DNA from: Gremmenia infestans
Taxonomy: Eukaryota; Ascomycota; Leotiomycetes; Helotiales; Hamatocanthoscyphaceae
Direction of reading: 5' to 3'
Length of the DNA stretch: 64,000 nt
NCBI GenBank assembly: GCA_032629725.1
Contig: JAFEVB010000015.1
Location: 620,001 to 684,000, forward strand
The notes under the pieces are model-generated. The model had not been told where the DNA came from, did not search any database, and saw nothing but the letters and a program-made list of their open reading frames with translations. The position numbers were made by a program, and so were the translations under genes. Positions 24,884-36,050 of this stretch are shown one piece after another (within the stretch, counting starts at the first letter, position 1; every line of letters begins with the position of its first letter).

Positions 24884-24996
24884 TAGCGTCCACCTGTACG
24901 GCTAAGAAAGTAGACACCATGAACCGGCAATGATATGATAAACGATCGGGGCTTTATGGACATATCGGACTCTAATGTCCCACTCTGTCTGGCACA
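24884..24996. repeat. direct repeat copy B (diverged)
   Basis: Second copy of the 24480-24590 unit, outside the inverted repeat and about 190 bp before the eL29 ATG. Relative to copy A most substitutions are C/T or G/A (for example CGGGGC against TGAGC). Confidence 0.85.
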
Positions 24997-25184
24997 CTGT
25001 AAAGAGGCGTTGAGCTTCTTATGGCGGCGGTCTTAGCAATCACGTGGCTATGACAATAATTCGCTAAGACCAACCAAATCCGCTAGCTCGCACAGTTCAA
25101 ATTTCCATTCCGCGATCTCGACGATTGAACGTCACATTCAACGTCTCCAAAACCACCGACAGTCCACATCTCACAGTCGGCGCA

Positions 25185-25645
25185 ATGGCGAGTAAGTAAC
25201 CTCATGCTTTGCGACTCATAGTCATAGCCAGAGCTGTCGCTCGTCTGAGTTTTTCAATCGTATGCGGCGGCTTGGCTAGCATGGCTGTTCTGCTCGTCAC
25301 TTGTTACCCTCAGTACTGACCCGCAATCCAAACAGAGTCCAAGAACTCCAGTCAGCATAATCAAAGCAAGAAGGCCCATCGCAATGGGTCCGTTCCTCTC
25401 TCCCTCTACTCTTCTACCACTCGCGCTGACATGTGCTGCTCTCAGTATCAAGAAGCCAAAGACCTCAAGATACCCATCTCTGAAAGGCACCGACCCCAAA
25501 TTCCGAAGAAACCACAGACATGCGCTGCACGGAACAATGAAGGCTTTGGTACGTCTACATGATCCCACCTCTTAATGACCGGCTGTGCTGATGGATCTGG
25601 TTTCCACAGAAGGAGTTGAAGGAGGGCAAGCGGGACACTGCATGA
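25185..25645 (+). CDS. RPL29: 60S ribosomal protein eL29
   Basis: eL29 is a small, very basic protein of the large ribosomal subunit. Coding sequence is join(25185..25191,25336..25387,25446..25548,25610..25645), 65 aa. The first exon is just 7 nt (ATG GCG A), followed by a GTAAGT donor and a 144-nt intron; introns 2 and 3 are 58 and 61 nt. The spliced protein begins MAKSKNSSQHNQSKKAHRNG, continues IKKPKTSRYPSLKGTDPKF and RRNHRHALHGTMKALKELK, and ends EGKRDTA. This is the complete eL29 sequence pattern with no missing part. The tiny first exon and long first intron are typical of ribosomal protein genes, and a plain reading-frame search would miss the N terminus. The direct repeat copy B lies within its promoter region. 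Confidence 0.96.
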
Positions 25646-27324
25646 GCATCTCGATGAAATTTTCTTGTCTTGGGATTTGGTTGCGGTAGCTGCATTGGCA
25701 AGGTTGCACAAGCGGTTTGGGGCAATCGACATTCGCAACGAAGGCGCTCAGGGACGATAGTTCAGGTCAGAAAATCATCACGAGCAATACGAACCAAGTC
25801 CAGCAGTCTCCCCTCCCACACCCCGATACCGAAAAATACATACCTTGTGAGTGATGTGATGATGATGAATAAACGAAAGGCATTTGTGTGTACAGCTTTA
25901 CAAGCCATTTCTATGCTTATTAGCTGAAGGATTTATCTTTATCGTGCCAAGATCAAAACCACCCTTTCATTACCAAACACCACCCTCTATACTCTATGGG
26001 GCGTAGGTGCATGAAGAATTGGGTTACAAATTGTGTGATGCTATTGTGGTTGAAGTTGCGCAGTTGACGCAGTAGCTTTTGCTATGAGTCGCAAGTACTG
26101 GGGCTTTAAGTCCTACATCCTTCTTTTGGAATTTTAGAATTACAGACACATCCATACCGCATTACACCAATGACTCGTGCGGCTATTATGTCTTACGTAG
26201 TTAGGAAGAAGAATAACTACTACTTGGGGCCAACAAGTAAAATCGTCACCGGCCTTGACATGGAAAATTGAGACCATTGGACGTAATTTGGAATCCAAAC
26301 TACGACTAAAGACGATTGGAATGGGACATGGCGACCCTGTCTGTCCCATCGATACCTATGGCATACAGAAGCCGAGCACTCGATGTGAGAAGTTGACAAG
26401 AACTATCATTTTTGAAAAGCACGTAAATCATAAACGAAGTATGAACTTTGTGCTTTGTCTCAGGCTTCTTTGTCATTTCTAAGAGATACAGTAGAAGTAG
26501 AGACGCAATGCACGATTTTATCCAGCTAGAATCGACAGAATGATTGTTTGATCAAGTGAGACTATTTTGCAAGTCTATGGACATGGACCCATCCGGCGCT
26601 ATAATAGGCTACCCACTCCCCTCCTTCCCTTCTAAATATCAACGCTATTCAGCTTCCAGCATTTACGACTTTTGACCAATTCTCATTCCAGACGCTGGTC
26701 GCAGCTTTGTAATTCTTGTGCTGCTGTGAGTTCGCCCTGCGCTTTGGTTTCTTTCTTTGCGCATTTGCTTCTTTGTCTTCCCGATACTGTAGTTCCGGCC
26801 AGCTGCTATTGACAAGCAAACCTAGTTAAAAGGTCCAAATTCAAACTAATGCGGCTGATACTGTAGGCAGGCAATACTTCACAGACCTTCCTGTCAGCAG
26901 GTTTGCAGGAAGCTTTCCTACTCTCGCTGCCACTCTGCCCGCTATTGTACCCCCAACTCTACCACAATAATAGATTCGCGGCTCCTTGACCATCGTTGAC
27001 CGAAGACCGACGACGACTCTGCAATTCACTGTTCCGGCAGTTCTATATTTAGTGCACCGTCTTTGCTATAATCCATTCTCAAACATCCAGGCATTGATTG
27101 CATACCTGGAATCGCATCAGTGCGAAACACTACATCCTCCCCACGGGCGCGCCACACTGTCCCCAATAAATCCTCGATCATCTTCCCTGGGTTGTGGTTG
27201 GAGCATTGACCTTTTGGACTTCGTTTCAGATTTCTCAGATCCCGAGACTACTGTACTCGTATAGACAGACGACCGATTTTCCCTCAACATCAGCATCTCC
27301 AGCGTCGTCAAGGTCACCGCTACG
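25646..27324. other. intergenic between eL29 and VTS1
   Basis: About 1.7 kb without a supported gene. The left part holds the eL29 3' region and the right part (about 26600-27324) is probably the VTS1 promoter and a long, pyrimidine-rich 5' leader. Confidence 0.55.
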
Positions 27325-29300
27325 ATGCTCAATATGTCTGCCATCGGTAATCGAAACAGTACGCCTGTCGAGTCGAACAACGCTTCCTCTCTTCGTCCTC
27401 CTTCCTCTCGTGCTGTGGGCTCTGGACACCACCTTCGAGCATCCGCAGATATGGCAGCATTCTCAGGCTCTCCTTCCCAGAATCGAATACGCCCTTCGTC
27501 CGACTTTTATGGAACTCAACAAGGTCAAGCACAAGGTGGCCAAGAGAACGATGCGTCCGACAAAATTGCACAGCAGTGGATAGCTGATATCGACCAATAC
27601 GAGACAACTTTGGAAGAGATGGCGGCTGCCACTCTGGATCAAGACTTCAAAGATGAACTGAGTGCTATCGAGCAATGGTTTAGAGTACTAAGTGAGGCTG
27701 AGCGTACGGCTGCTTTGTATGCTCTTCTACAGCAGACGACGCAGGTGCAAATCAGATTTTTCATACAGGTTCTACAACAAATGGGCAAGAGCCATCCCAT
27801 GTCTGGCGTACTATCTCCTGCCAATTTTGACAAAGGTAAGCATGGCTATAGTCACTTTATTTGATATTTGGCCCAAACTAACATATGTCTTAAACAATCT
27901 AGACCCAATGTCCAATCGTCTTAGTGATGCCATGAACAAATTGAGTGTCGATGGCTCGAGAAATTCCCTGTCACGGCCTCCCACGACACCGGGGACAAAG
28001 AGACATTCTGGACTCGACCCGTCTACAATCAATGCTATGTTTCCGGATGCCGCTGCAGCAATAGCCACAGAGAAAGCAAAGTTTACCCAACAGACCGGGA
28101 ACCCCCCATCGTCCAACCGAAACAGTGCAGCTTATGACAATCGAAACTCACTCGCAGCGCCCATTATCTCTGGCCCGGCCGATACCGCAGATAATAATGG
28201 CCAACCGCCACCTTCACCATGGGGTTCTCGTAGCAATGACCAAAATGCGAGACCAAAATCTTCATCAGGACAGGCACCTATGGGCCAATTCATGCAGCCG
28301 CCTCCATCCGCTGGTCTTCGATCCCCTGTAAATCAGATTCCTGGCTCCTCCAACGTGCAAAGTACTACAATTATTGCTCCGGATAACCAGGGGTCTGGAC
28401 TACCACCCCTATCACCTTACAATGCAGGCAACGGAAATTGGGCCTCGATGGTGAACACACCAATGGTCCCATCTTTCAACACTGGAAATAGTACGACGCA
28501 GGCTGACATGGTTGCAAATGCCACCACTATGAAGCTTGCGGCTCTTGCAACGGTGAATAATCGTTTTGCTTTGGATGATGTCCGTAAGTATCGCCGAGCT
28601 AGATCAAATGATGGCCAAGGATCGACTGGGCAGCTTTCTCCTGGGCTCCAAAACAACATGCCCGGAGCAAACGTTGTCATGATCAACGAGCATGGCCAGG
28701 TACTGAGTAGAGAACAAGTGCTCGCACTTCAGGCTCAACAACAACAAAACTCAGCATTTGCTGGCCGGAGATCCCGACCAAGCTCTCCCGGTCTTCCCAT
28801 GCAGGGCGGCGGGTTTAGTCAGTTAGGTTTTGCGTCTCCCCAGAACAATGGGTTCCTCGCAGCTGAATATGGGTCATCCCCACTCATGAACAACAACGGA
28901 ATGGGCACGCTCAATCTGGGCCAATTTGGTCTCAGCGGGCATGAGGGTTACATCTCAGACCACAGCGATATGGTTAGAGGTCGATCACCACGTGGTAGGA
29001 GGGGCAGCTCGAAGCCTCCAGAGGATCCGACTGACCCTAGCCTCCTCCAAGACATCCCCAGCTGGCTGAGAAGTCTGAGGCTTCATAAATATACGGACAA
29101 TCTCAAGGATATGAACTGGACGGAGCTCGTTGAGCTAGACGAAAAGGCATTGGAGGATAGAGGTGTCAATGCTCTAGGTGCGAGGAGAAAGATGTTGAAA
29201 GTATTTGACCAAGTTAAAGGTAAGCAAAAAATCTATATAATGCTCTGTTCAAATAACTAAAGATCACACAGAAGCCAAGGCGGAAGGCAAACTCGCGTAA
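27325..29300 (+). CDS. VTS1: Vts1/Smaug-type SAM-domain RNA-binding protein
   Basis: Vts1 binds Smaug-recognition hairpins in mRNA 3' regions through its SAM domain and recruits Ccr4-Not to deadenylate them. Coding sequence is join(27325..27835,27903..29219,29272..29300), 618 aa. The introns are 67 and 52 nt (GTAAGC donors). Residues about 72-150 form a conserved helical region (IAQQWIADIDQYETTLEEM, QVQIRFFIQVLQQMGKSH) found at the N terminus of fungal Vts1. The middle is Ser/Pro/Asn/Gln-rich and disordered. The SAM domain spans about residues 547-607: LLQDIPSWLRSLRLHKYTDN, WTELVELDEKALEDRGVNAL, GARRKMLKVFDQVKEAK. The tiny last exon supplies the final EAKAEGKLA. A second in-frame ATG lies three codons downstream of the chosen start (27334), so the exact start is uncertain by a few residues. 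Confidence 0.93.
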
Positions 29301-29969
29301 TGTTTCAATTAACCCCAAAATGAGAGAAGATGTTCGCGACGACTTAAGGAGTCCCAGTCATTGCAAGGAGCAGAGATGTATATCAAAGCTGGTTCTGGAT
29401 GTGGATGGTTGGGCTATGCAAGCCACTTGTGCTTCTTGTGACCATATGATAGGGAAATAAACGACTTTAGGCGCTCTTTGTTTAGCAGCTGTTGCAGAAG
29501 ATTGGAAATGTCAAAATGTTTGATTATATGATATGCATCTAGCATGCTGTGTCTGATGACTATGCCGTTGATTGTTGTGACTTGCTGCCAATTTCTAAGT
29601 TCTGGAAACACAAGAATGAATATATAAGGAAGAGAACCAAAGCTACACTCTTCCTCCTTTGAAGACTAAGAGCGTTCTAAGTTCTCAACTTATATCAAAA
29701 AACCAGGTAAGCGAGGTGAGGTTAGGTACCTACCTAGGTAGCCTCGAGGTAGCTAGGTGCATGGCATGGCCTAGCCCAGCCTATCGGGTGGTTCGCTAAA
29801 AAGAAAATCCGGCGAGGCTGTGAGTTATAATTTCGCGCCGGGCCTCGTCTACTACATCAAGTTTGCACAACCACGATTCAATGTCAACTTGCGAAAAGTC
29901 ATGCCAGCCGCTTTCAGATCTGACATGAATCGCTCTATCCATTTATGGAGTAGATAAGTCGCCCCAAGA
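29301..29969. other. intergenic between VTS1 and TFC4
   Basis: About 0.67 kb between two plus-strand genes. It includes the VTS1 3' region and a dense GGTACCTACCTAGGTA cluster at 29724-29760 with the exact palindrome at 29731-29740. Confidence 0.6.
29731..29740. repeat. TACCTAGGTA palindrome
   Basis: Exact copy within a longer run of GGTACC/CTACC/GAGGTAG words between VTS1 and TFC4. Confidence 0.85.
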
Positions 29970-32900
29970 ATGCAAGAAGAGGACAGCACCCCACCGCCGC
30001 AAGCCCGAGGGAGGGGAAAACCGAGGGGTAGAGGAAGGGGACGGCCAAGGGGAAGGCCAAGGGGAAGTGGGAGAGGAAGTCTGGGTGCACCTGTTCAATA
30101 TCATCAATCTCGACCAATTTCACCACGCCCTGTATATGATCCAGCTGAAGCAGCCGAAGCGCAACCTCTAGATCCGGCACTCACTCCGTCATATGACCCC
30201 GCCTGGTACAGTAGTACTCAGCAGCATGGAGAGCTGGGGCAAGAGGCAAGCTTAGGCTCAGGTTCAGGTTCGGCTGGACAAGTACCAAAAGTCGGACAAA
30301 CGAGTGGTTGGCATCGCAGACGCTCTTCCGCAACAGATTCCAGTCAGACTGGATCGAACAGCCCGCCAAACTCTAACACTCAGTCTTTCGTAGACCCTTT
30401 GTCCGGATCTAGAGTATACCAAAGCCCTCTGGTTTCATCTACAGCGGCCCGCATAGAACCCGTTGTACAAGATCGCCCAGGACTTCCGAATCTCTCGAGA
30501 TCTCCAAGTCCGAGCTCGCCAATACTTTCGGGACGGAATAAAAAAAGAGGACCATATTTTGTGGAAACAGAGAGAAGGGACAGCGAGTAAGACATACCAG
30601 AGGCCCAGTTCTTCTACTTGGATTGTAACTGACTATGTTGGCAGCGGATATATTTCTGATGCCGATTCTGAATATGCAGAGTTCAGAGCTCAAATGGCAA
30701 ATTTGGATGACCAAATAGAAGAGCTAAGAAATCCTGATATCGACACAAACGACTCGCACCTCGATCTTGATGGCGAAGCAGTTGAGGGCCTTTTCTCCCA
30801 AACTCGTCCGGGGCGGCGACGTATTGGTCAAAATGGTCCTAGATTCTCTGGCCGAGGGACGTTTCGGGGGCCTAGAAGGGCAGCCCCACCAACAGGTGAT
30901 GTCAAGATGCGATTGAGTACTGCGTCGCAGATGTTCCTTCGAGAGGACTATCATGAAGCTAAGAAGCTGGCCTTTGAGATCATTGCCATCAACGCAGAAA
31001 CCCTTGAGGCGTGGACCCTACTGGCGACCATATGGAAGGAACTTGGCAGGATCGACTATGCAATTAGATGTTTAATGTTTGCGGCTCATATGCGCCCCAA
31101 ACATCTGGATATGTGGTTCAACTTTGCAGAGTTTGCCCTTGAAGAAACCGGGGATAAGCGATCAGACTATTTGTTTCATGCTCAGTTTGCCTATGCTAAG
31201 GCTATACGTGCTGATCCCACCAGCCTGAAAGCACATATAGGGAAAGCACGATGTTACGCCGAGCGGGACATGCTGCCCAATGCTCTCAAAGAGTTTATTG
31301 CAGTCCTCGATCTCAAGCCACATGACATGGAGATACTGGAAGAGGTGGCCATGTTATGTATTGACATGGATAATGTTGGCCCTGCGCAAGAACTCTACAT
31401 AAAAAGCATAGCACATCTAAGAGAATCACCACGCACCACTGGTTCATCGTTTAGTTGGACAGATGCTGATATTTACCTCGAGCTATATGGGTATGCTCGA
31501 CAGTATGACGAGGCAATCAAAGAACTCAAATCCGTGGCTCGATGGCTCCTGGGCCGTGAAGAGGAAACTTTTTGGGACGACGTAACTGCTGATGATCGTG
31601 AATGGGATGCGAGTAGCACCAGAAGACTTGCGATTGACGCTTTTGAACGCGACAAATATCCCAATTCTTCATATGGACCTGGGTTGCCTATTGAACTTCG
31701 AATCAAACTTGGATTATATCGTCTGCATCTTTATAGTCCTGAATACAAGGTAAAGCGCCCTTCCCACTCATTATTACCTTGCTTTTGCTCACCCATGTGT
31801 AGCGTCACTTCGAATTTCTCGATCCCGAAAACAAGACTGGAGAAAACAGAGTGGCAAACAACCCTTCTCTGTGTAGAAAAGTTGCAGATACTTTTGTTGA
31901 ATTTGGTCTTCACGGTAGTGCTTTACGATTTTACAAGCCCTTGAAAAAGATTGCCGAGGAGAGTGATGCATCCCTGCATATACAAATGGGAAAATGCTTC
32001 TTAAAGGAGAAATTCGAGGATGAAGCAGAGGAAAGCTTCAAGGAGGCTATACGACTCGATGACTCTGATACTGAAGCTCGAGAGCTTCTGGCAAGTATAT
32101 ATGATGGAAGGGGTGAGGAAAAGTCAGCTTTTGACCTGGTTAGTCAAGTTTGTGAACGTAAAAGACTACAAGAACCGGAACCGGATCTCCCTGCACCCCG
32201 GAGGAAGCAGAGGAGGAAGAAGACCCGAACTGAAGGCCCCTCAAAAGACGATTCTCGTGTTTCAGATCAGCCTCGCAATAAGCTTGCCAGCACATCAACG
32301 AGCATGAGTCAGCAGATTCTGGACGCCCAATTCAATACCTTCAAGACCAAGCTTGAAGGTATGAGAAATGGCGACGCTGAGGCAACAGAAATGTGGATTG
32401 CTGCAGCTGAAAATCTAACGCACGAATTCAGAAATGTTACCACATTCTATTCTTCGTTCGATAGAATATCCAAATTTAAAGGATATGGAGCGGACGAAAG
32501 AATGGGTGTACATGCTTTAAATCCAGATCTCTCATTAATGGCTGATCGGTTGTCTCAAAGTTGGTCCATCGTCCCATTCCTAATTCCATACTGACTTTCA
32601 CAGGTCTTGGCGCAGAGCTTTCAGACTATGCTATAGCCCCAAAGAATCTACCAGATGACCATAGAGGTCTCTCTTTTGGTACTTGGCTAGACATCTTCAT
32701 GGAATATGCGATCTGTTTGGCCAAAAGAGGTGAACAACAAAAGTCTTACGAGATCGTGGAGGCTGCCAGCGAGGCAATCATCTTCTGCTACTCTCGAGAG
32801 TATAAATTTCAAATACATCTATGCTGGTGTTGTAAGTCAGGATTCTTTCGATACAGTTTGCTCTCTAACCATATCTCAGTGTGTGCGTTGATCTCAAACG

Positions 32901-33695
32901 ACGATCAAACACTCCTTGCTATATCTCGATTCTTCATGAAAGATTATCAATTTACCACGGACGCCTATAGAGTATTTGCTGCTTTCGCCCGAATGAACAA
33001 TGCTCCTGTTTCATGGTATAATTCAGGTCCTACACAGAAGTTCGTTCTCCGTCAAATCAAAGTTATGGATTATGCCCTAGTCAACGAAGAATCGCGGAAA
33101 CAGAACTTTGTCGAGAAGGCAGCGTATTCCGCTATGGATGAGAATGGAAAGTTGGTAATCAACGAAGACCTAGACGTTTCCCTCCTCATGCTCTATGGTT
33201 ATATACTCTCGACGAATAACAATTTCCAGTTTGCTCTGAGTACGTACTTGGATTCCTATGGTGCATATAAAAACTACTGATTTTTTACTTATAGATTATT
33301 TCCTGCGAGCCTTTGCGCTTGATCCACATAATCCAATTATAAATCTCACTCTAGGACTTGCCTACCTTCATGATTCTCTCAAACGGCAGATTGAGAATAG
33401 GCAGCATTCCATTCTTCAGGGACTGACGTTCATCTTTCGCTATTACGATGCTCGTAGCGAGTCACAACACATTGAGGAGAGACTAGAGGCACATTACAAC
33501 GTGGCTAGGGCATATCACATGCTGGGTCTTGTGCACCTTGCATTGCCTTACTATTGGAAGGTCCTAAACGAAGGGAGCGAGGACATCAAGGAGGGTTTGT
33601 TTATGGATGCGGCCTACAATATGCAAACCATCTATATGATGTCTGGAAACGCAGAGATGGCCCAAAGTATAACGAGAGAATTCCTCGTCATATGA
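29970..33695 (+). CDS. TFC4: TFIIIC subunit tau131/Tfc4 (TPR protein)
   Basis: Tfc4 is the TPR subunit of TFIIIC that links A-box recognition to TFIIIB (Brf1/Bdp1) at tRNA and 5S genes. Coding sequence is join(29970..30586,30645..31749,31803..32559,32604..32831,32880..33239,33295..33695), 1155 aa, with five introns of 58, 53, 44, 48 and 55 nt. Each join keeps phase and restores continuity, for example RRDSD-GYISDADSEYAEF and SPEYK-RHFEFLDPE. Residues 12-45 are RG/GRP-rich (AT-hook-like). Residues 50-200 are Ser/Pro-rich. From about residue 296 there are TPRs in two arrays: LREDYHEAKKLAFEIIAINA and MGKCFLKEKFEDEAEESFKE. A basic linker (RRKQRRKKTR) lies between the arrays. The C-terminal array ends TIYMMSGNAEMAQSITREF. 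The S66-type gene starts 265 bp downstream on the same strand. Confidence 0.93.
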
Positions 33696-33960
33696 GATGT
33701 TGCCTAATGTTTCTCGAAGGGCGTGGGATTTGAGTATGCTGATTAGGGCTAGTTCTCCACGAGCTAAAGTGGGATGACCTATCTCGCTGGCCCAATGCGG
33801 GACAGTGGCCAGGGGGTACAGTACCACCGTGAGAGATACTGCAGCTACCCTGCTGAATAATGTACATACGGTAGTAAGTTCACAACGTTGTTCCTCAACA
33901 CGAGTACCTAACATAAATAAGAAACGCCTCCAACAGCTGATCAAGCCAACTCAACTCAAA

Positions 33961-35163
33961 ATGACAAATGAAATTATTCCATCCGCTCTCAGTCTCAATC
34001 GAGGCGATACGATCGCATTCGTCTCTCCCTCAGAGCGCTTGAACGAAATCTATCCCTCCGCACTCACACGTGCAAAATCATATTTCGAAGCTCTGGGCTT
34101 CAAAGTGAAGACCTTCGATACCAAATTACTTTCCACTGACTTCCGAAGAAAGACGCTACAGCGCTGCGAAGAACTGCATGCAGCCTTCACGGACCCAGAA
34201 GTAAAATGCGTTCTCTGCACTTCTGGAGGGACCACTTGCAACGAGCTTGTACGTTTCCTGGATTACGATCTCATCAAAAAGCACCCCAAGATTTTCTGTG
34301 GCTTCTCGGACATTACTCTCTTACATTATGCTCTCTACACGCAGTGTGGGCTTAGGACTTTCTATGGCCCTACTGCTGTTGTCGAATTTGGGGAACCCCC
34401 TTCCCCGCATCCCTTCACGGCAGATCACTTTACTAAAGTGCTTACCGGGGAAGGAGTGGGTGCCGTCCCAAGAAGTTTGAAATGGACGCAAGAGCCAATC
34501 GACTTTTTTATCTCGGGAGACAGTAGTAAGAAGGAACGAGCGTTGCAGACTACTCCTCCGTGGCGCTGGCTCCGTGGTGGGCAGGCCAGCGCGCCAATTA
34601 TTGGAGGCTGTCTTTCTGTAATGATGAGAGTGAAAGGCACCAAGTTCTGGCCTAGTCATAAAGGGAAAATTCTGTTGCTGGAAAATTCAACGGGTGAGGA
34701 TAACATTACTCCCATTCCGATTTATAGAACAGCCAGCTTCATGGCTGATTTGGGGAATGTGGGTATGTGGGATGATATTGTGGGATTGGTAGGCTTATTC
34801 CCTTCTAAAACTGATGTTTTCCTCTTGTAGAAGCCGAGGAGCCTGGGAGCTGTCTCGGGAGTCCATATGCAAGCTCTCGAGATAGATCATAAGCACTACG
34901 GCTTCTCTCCAAACAGTTGGATTTTTACCATGCTAATTCGTTTGAATCAGGTGATTGGAAGACCATTTGGACATGACGACAGAATGAGGGAGGAGTTTGG
35001 GAAGATGGTGTTGGAGCAGTGTAATGGGACGGACTTTCCGATTTTGTTCGACGTTGATGTGGGGCATACGAGTCCGATGCTTACGATTCCGTTGAATGGG
35101 ATGGTTAAGCTAGATTCGGACGCCGATGATTTTTCAATCTTGGAAAAGGGTGTAGTAAACTGA
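33961..35163 (+). CDS. S66-family (LD-carboxypeptidase/MccF-like) protein, Cys at nucleophile position
   Basis: Family S66 hydrolyses amide bonds in murein peptides or microcin-type nucleotide peptides; the role in fungi is not established. Preferred coding sequence is join(33961..34788,34951..35163), 346 aa, removing a 162-nt intron (GTAGGC donor, GCTAAT branch, AATCAG acceptor) so that DDIVGL joins VIGRPFGHDD as in the family. The start is the first ATG of the frame (MTNEIIPSAL). Family marks are DTIAFVSPSERL at the N terminus, FCGFSDITLLH, LLLENSTGE with Glu241, and FPILFDVDVGHTSPML with His315. The nucleophile motif, GG-x-x-S-N in MccF-like proteins, reads SGGTTCNEL, with Cys93. Glu and His of the expected triad are kept. 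A shorter 42-nt intron (34789-34830) is also possible and would add 40 residues in frame. Confidence 0.85.
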
Positions 35164-36050
35164 GTGGGTTTAAATGTCAGGGATGAAGTCATGTCTCCCT
35201 ATCATAGGAGCAACTATTCAAGGGGTTAGCATTGATTCAGTTCCGGCGGGAAAAAAGCTCTTTCTCTATTGGTCAAAGGATCCTCTATACCCTTTCTCAA
35301 ACTTATCTTAAACATTACTCTGACCTTTATTTCACATTCCCTCGTAAGCTTCACCACAAGCCGCATCTCATCCACTGGCAGATTATTTCTATTTCTCAAA
35401 TCCATATACTTACTGTACAAATAGGACGTCCTTCGTAGACTCGTCGACTTATACTAGCTAATAGATCGATCCATCGTTTAGCAGACCGGCTTTCTAATAG
35501 TGTTCACAATACCCCCATTGAGGGAGGTCGTGGTGTGGGGCTATATGCAAAACACAATGGTGTTTCTGACTACTCTAGAGAAAAAGCCTATTGGGTCTAA
35601 GGTAAGTTGTGTTTACATGAATTTTAAATGTCTCAGGGGAAGTGGGGCAATCAAGCTACTTACGCCTTTGAGCTATTTCGCCCGATCTTTGTGGAACTAC
35701 AAATCAACCGCTTGGTTTCTAAGCCTCGGTGGCCTTCGTTAAATGGGGGATGGTCGAGCCTTGGATTGGTTGTTCGGGTCTCATGGGTAGTAGTGGGGCA
35801 AGTCTAAGGATCGGGAGCAAGTAGCAAGTAATATCCTTAAGATAGGATTTCCACTTAAGACAACCATATAAACTATTTCTGGGCTATAAAACATCTGTAT
35901 GGAATTTACCGTACGAGCCTACGATATCTATTAATTTAACGATCACTGACTCCGCATCAGTGAAAGCACAGAACAAAGCTCACACTTATCCTGGCCGGAA
36001 AATGTACCACCCATTACGAATCCCCTCCCTCCCACTCCTTCTCCAAACAA
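35164..36050. other. convergent intergenic region, S66 gene and ammonium transporter
   Basis: About 0.9 kb between two 3' ends. No gene or repeat recognised. Confidence 0.6.

Noticed and set aside
25192..25335. Possible C/D snoRNA inside the first eL29 intron
   Set aside because: The intron is long enough, but no RTGATGA C box paired with a CTGA D box was found.
33805..33960. 52-residue extension of the S66 protein
   Set aside because: It begins at GTG and has no ATG before 33961; the family N terminus starts just after the chosen Met.
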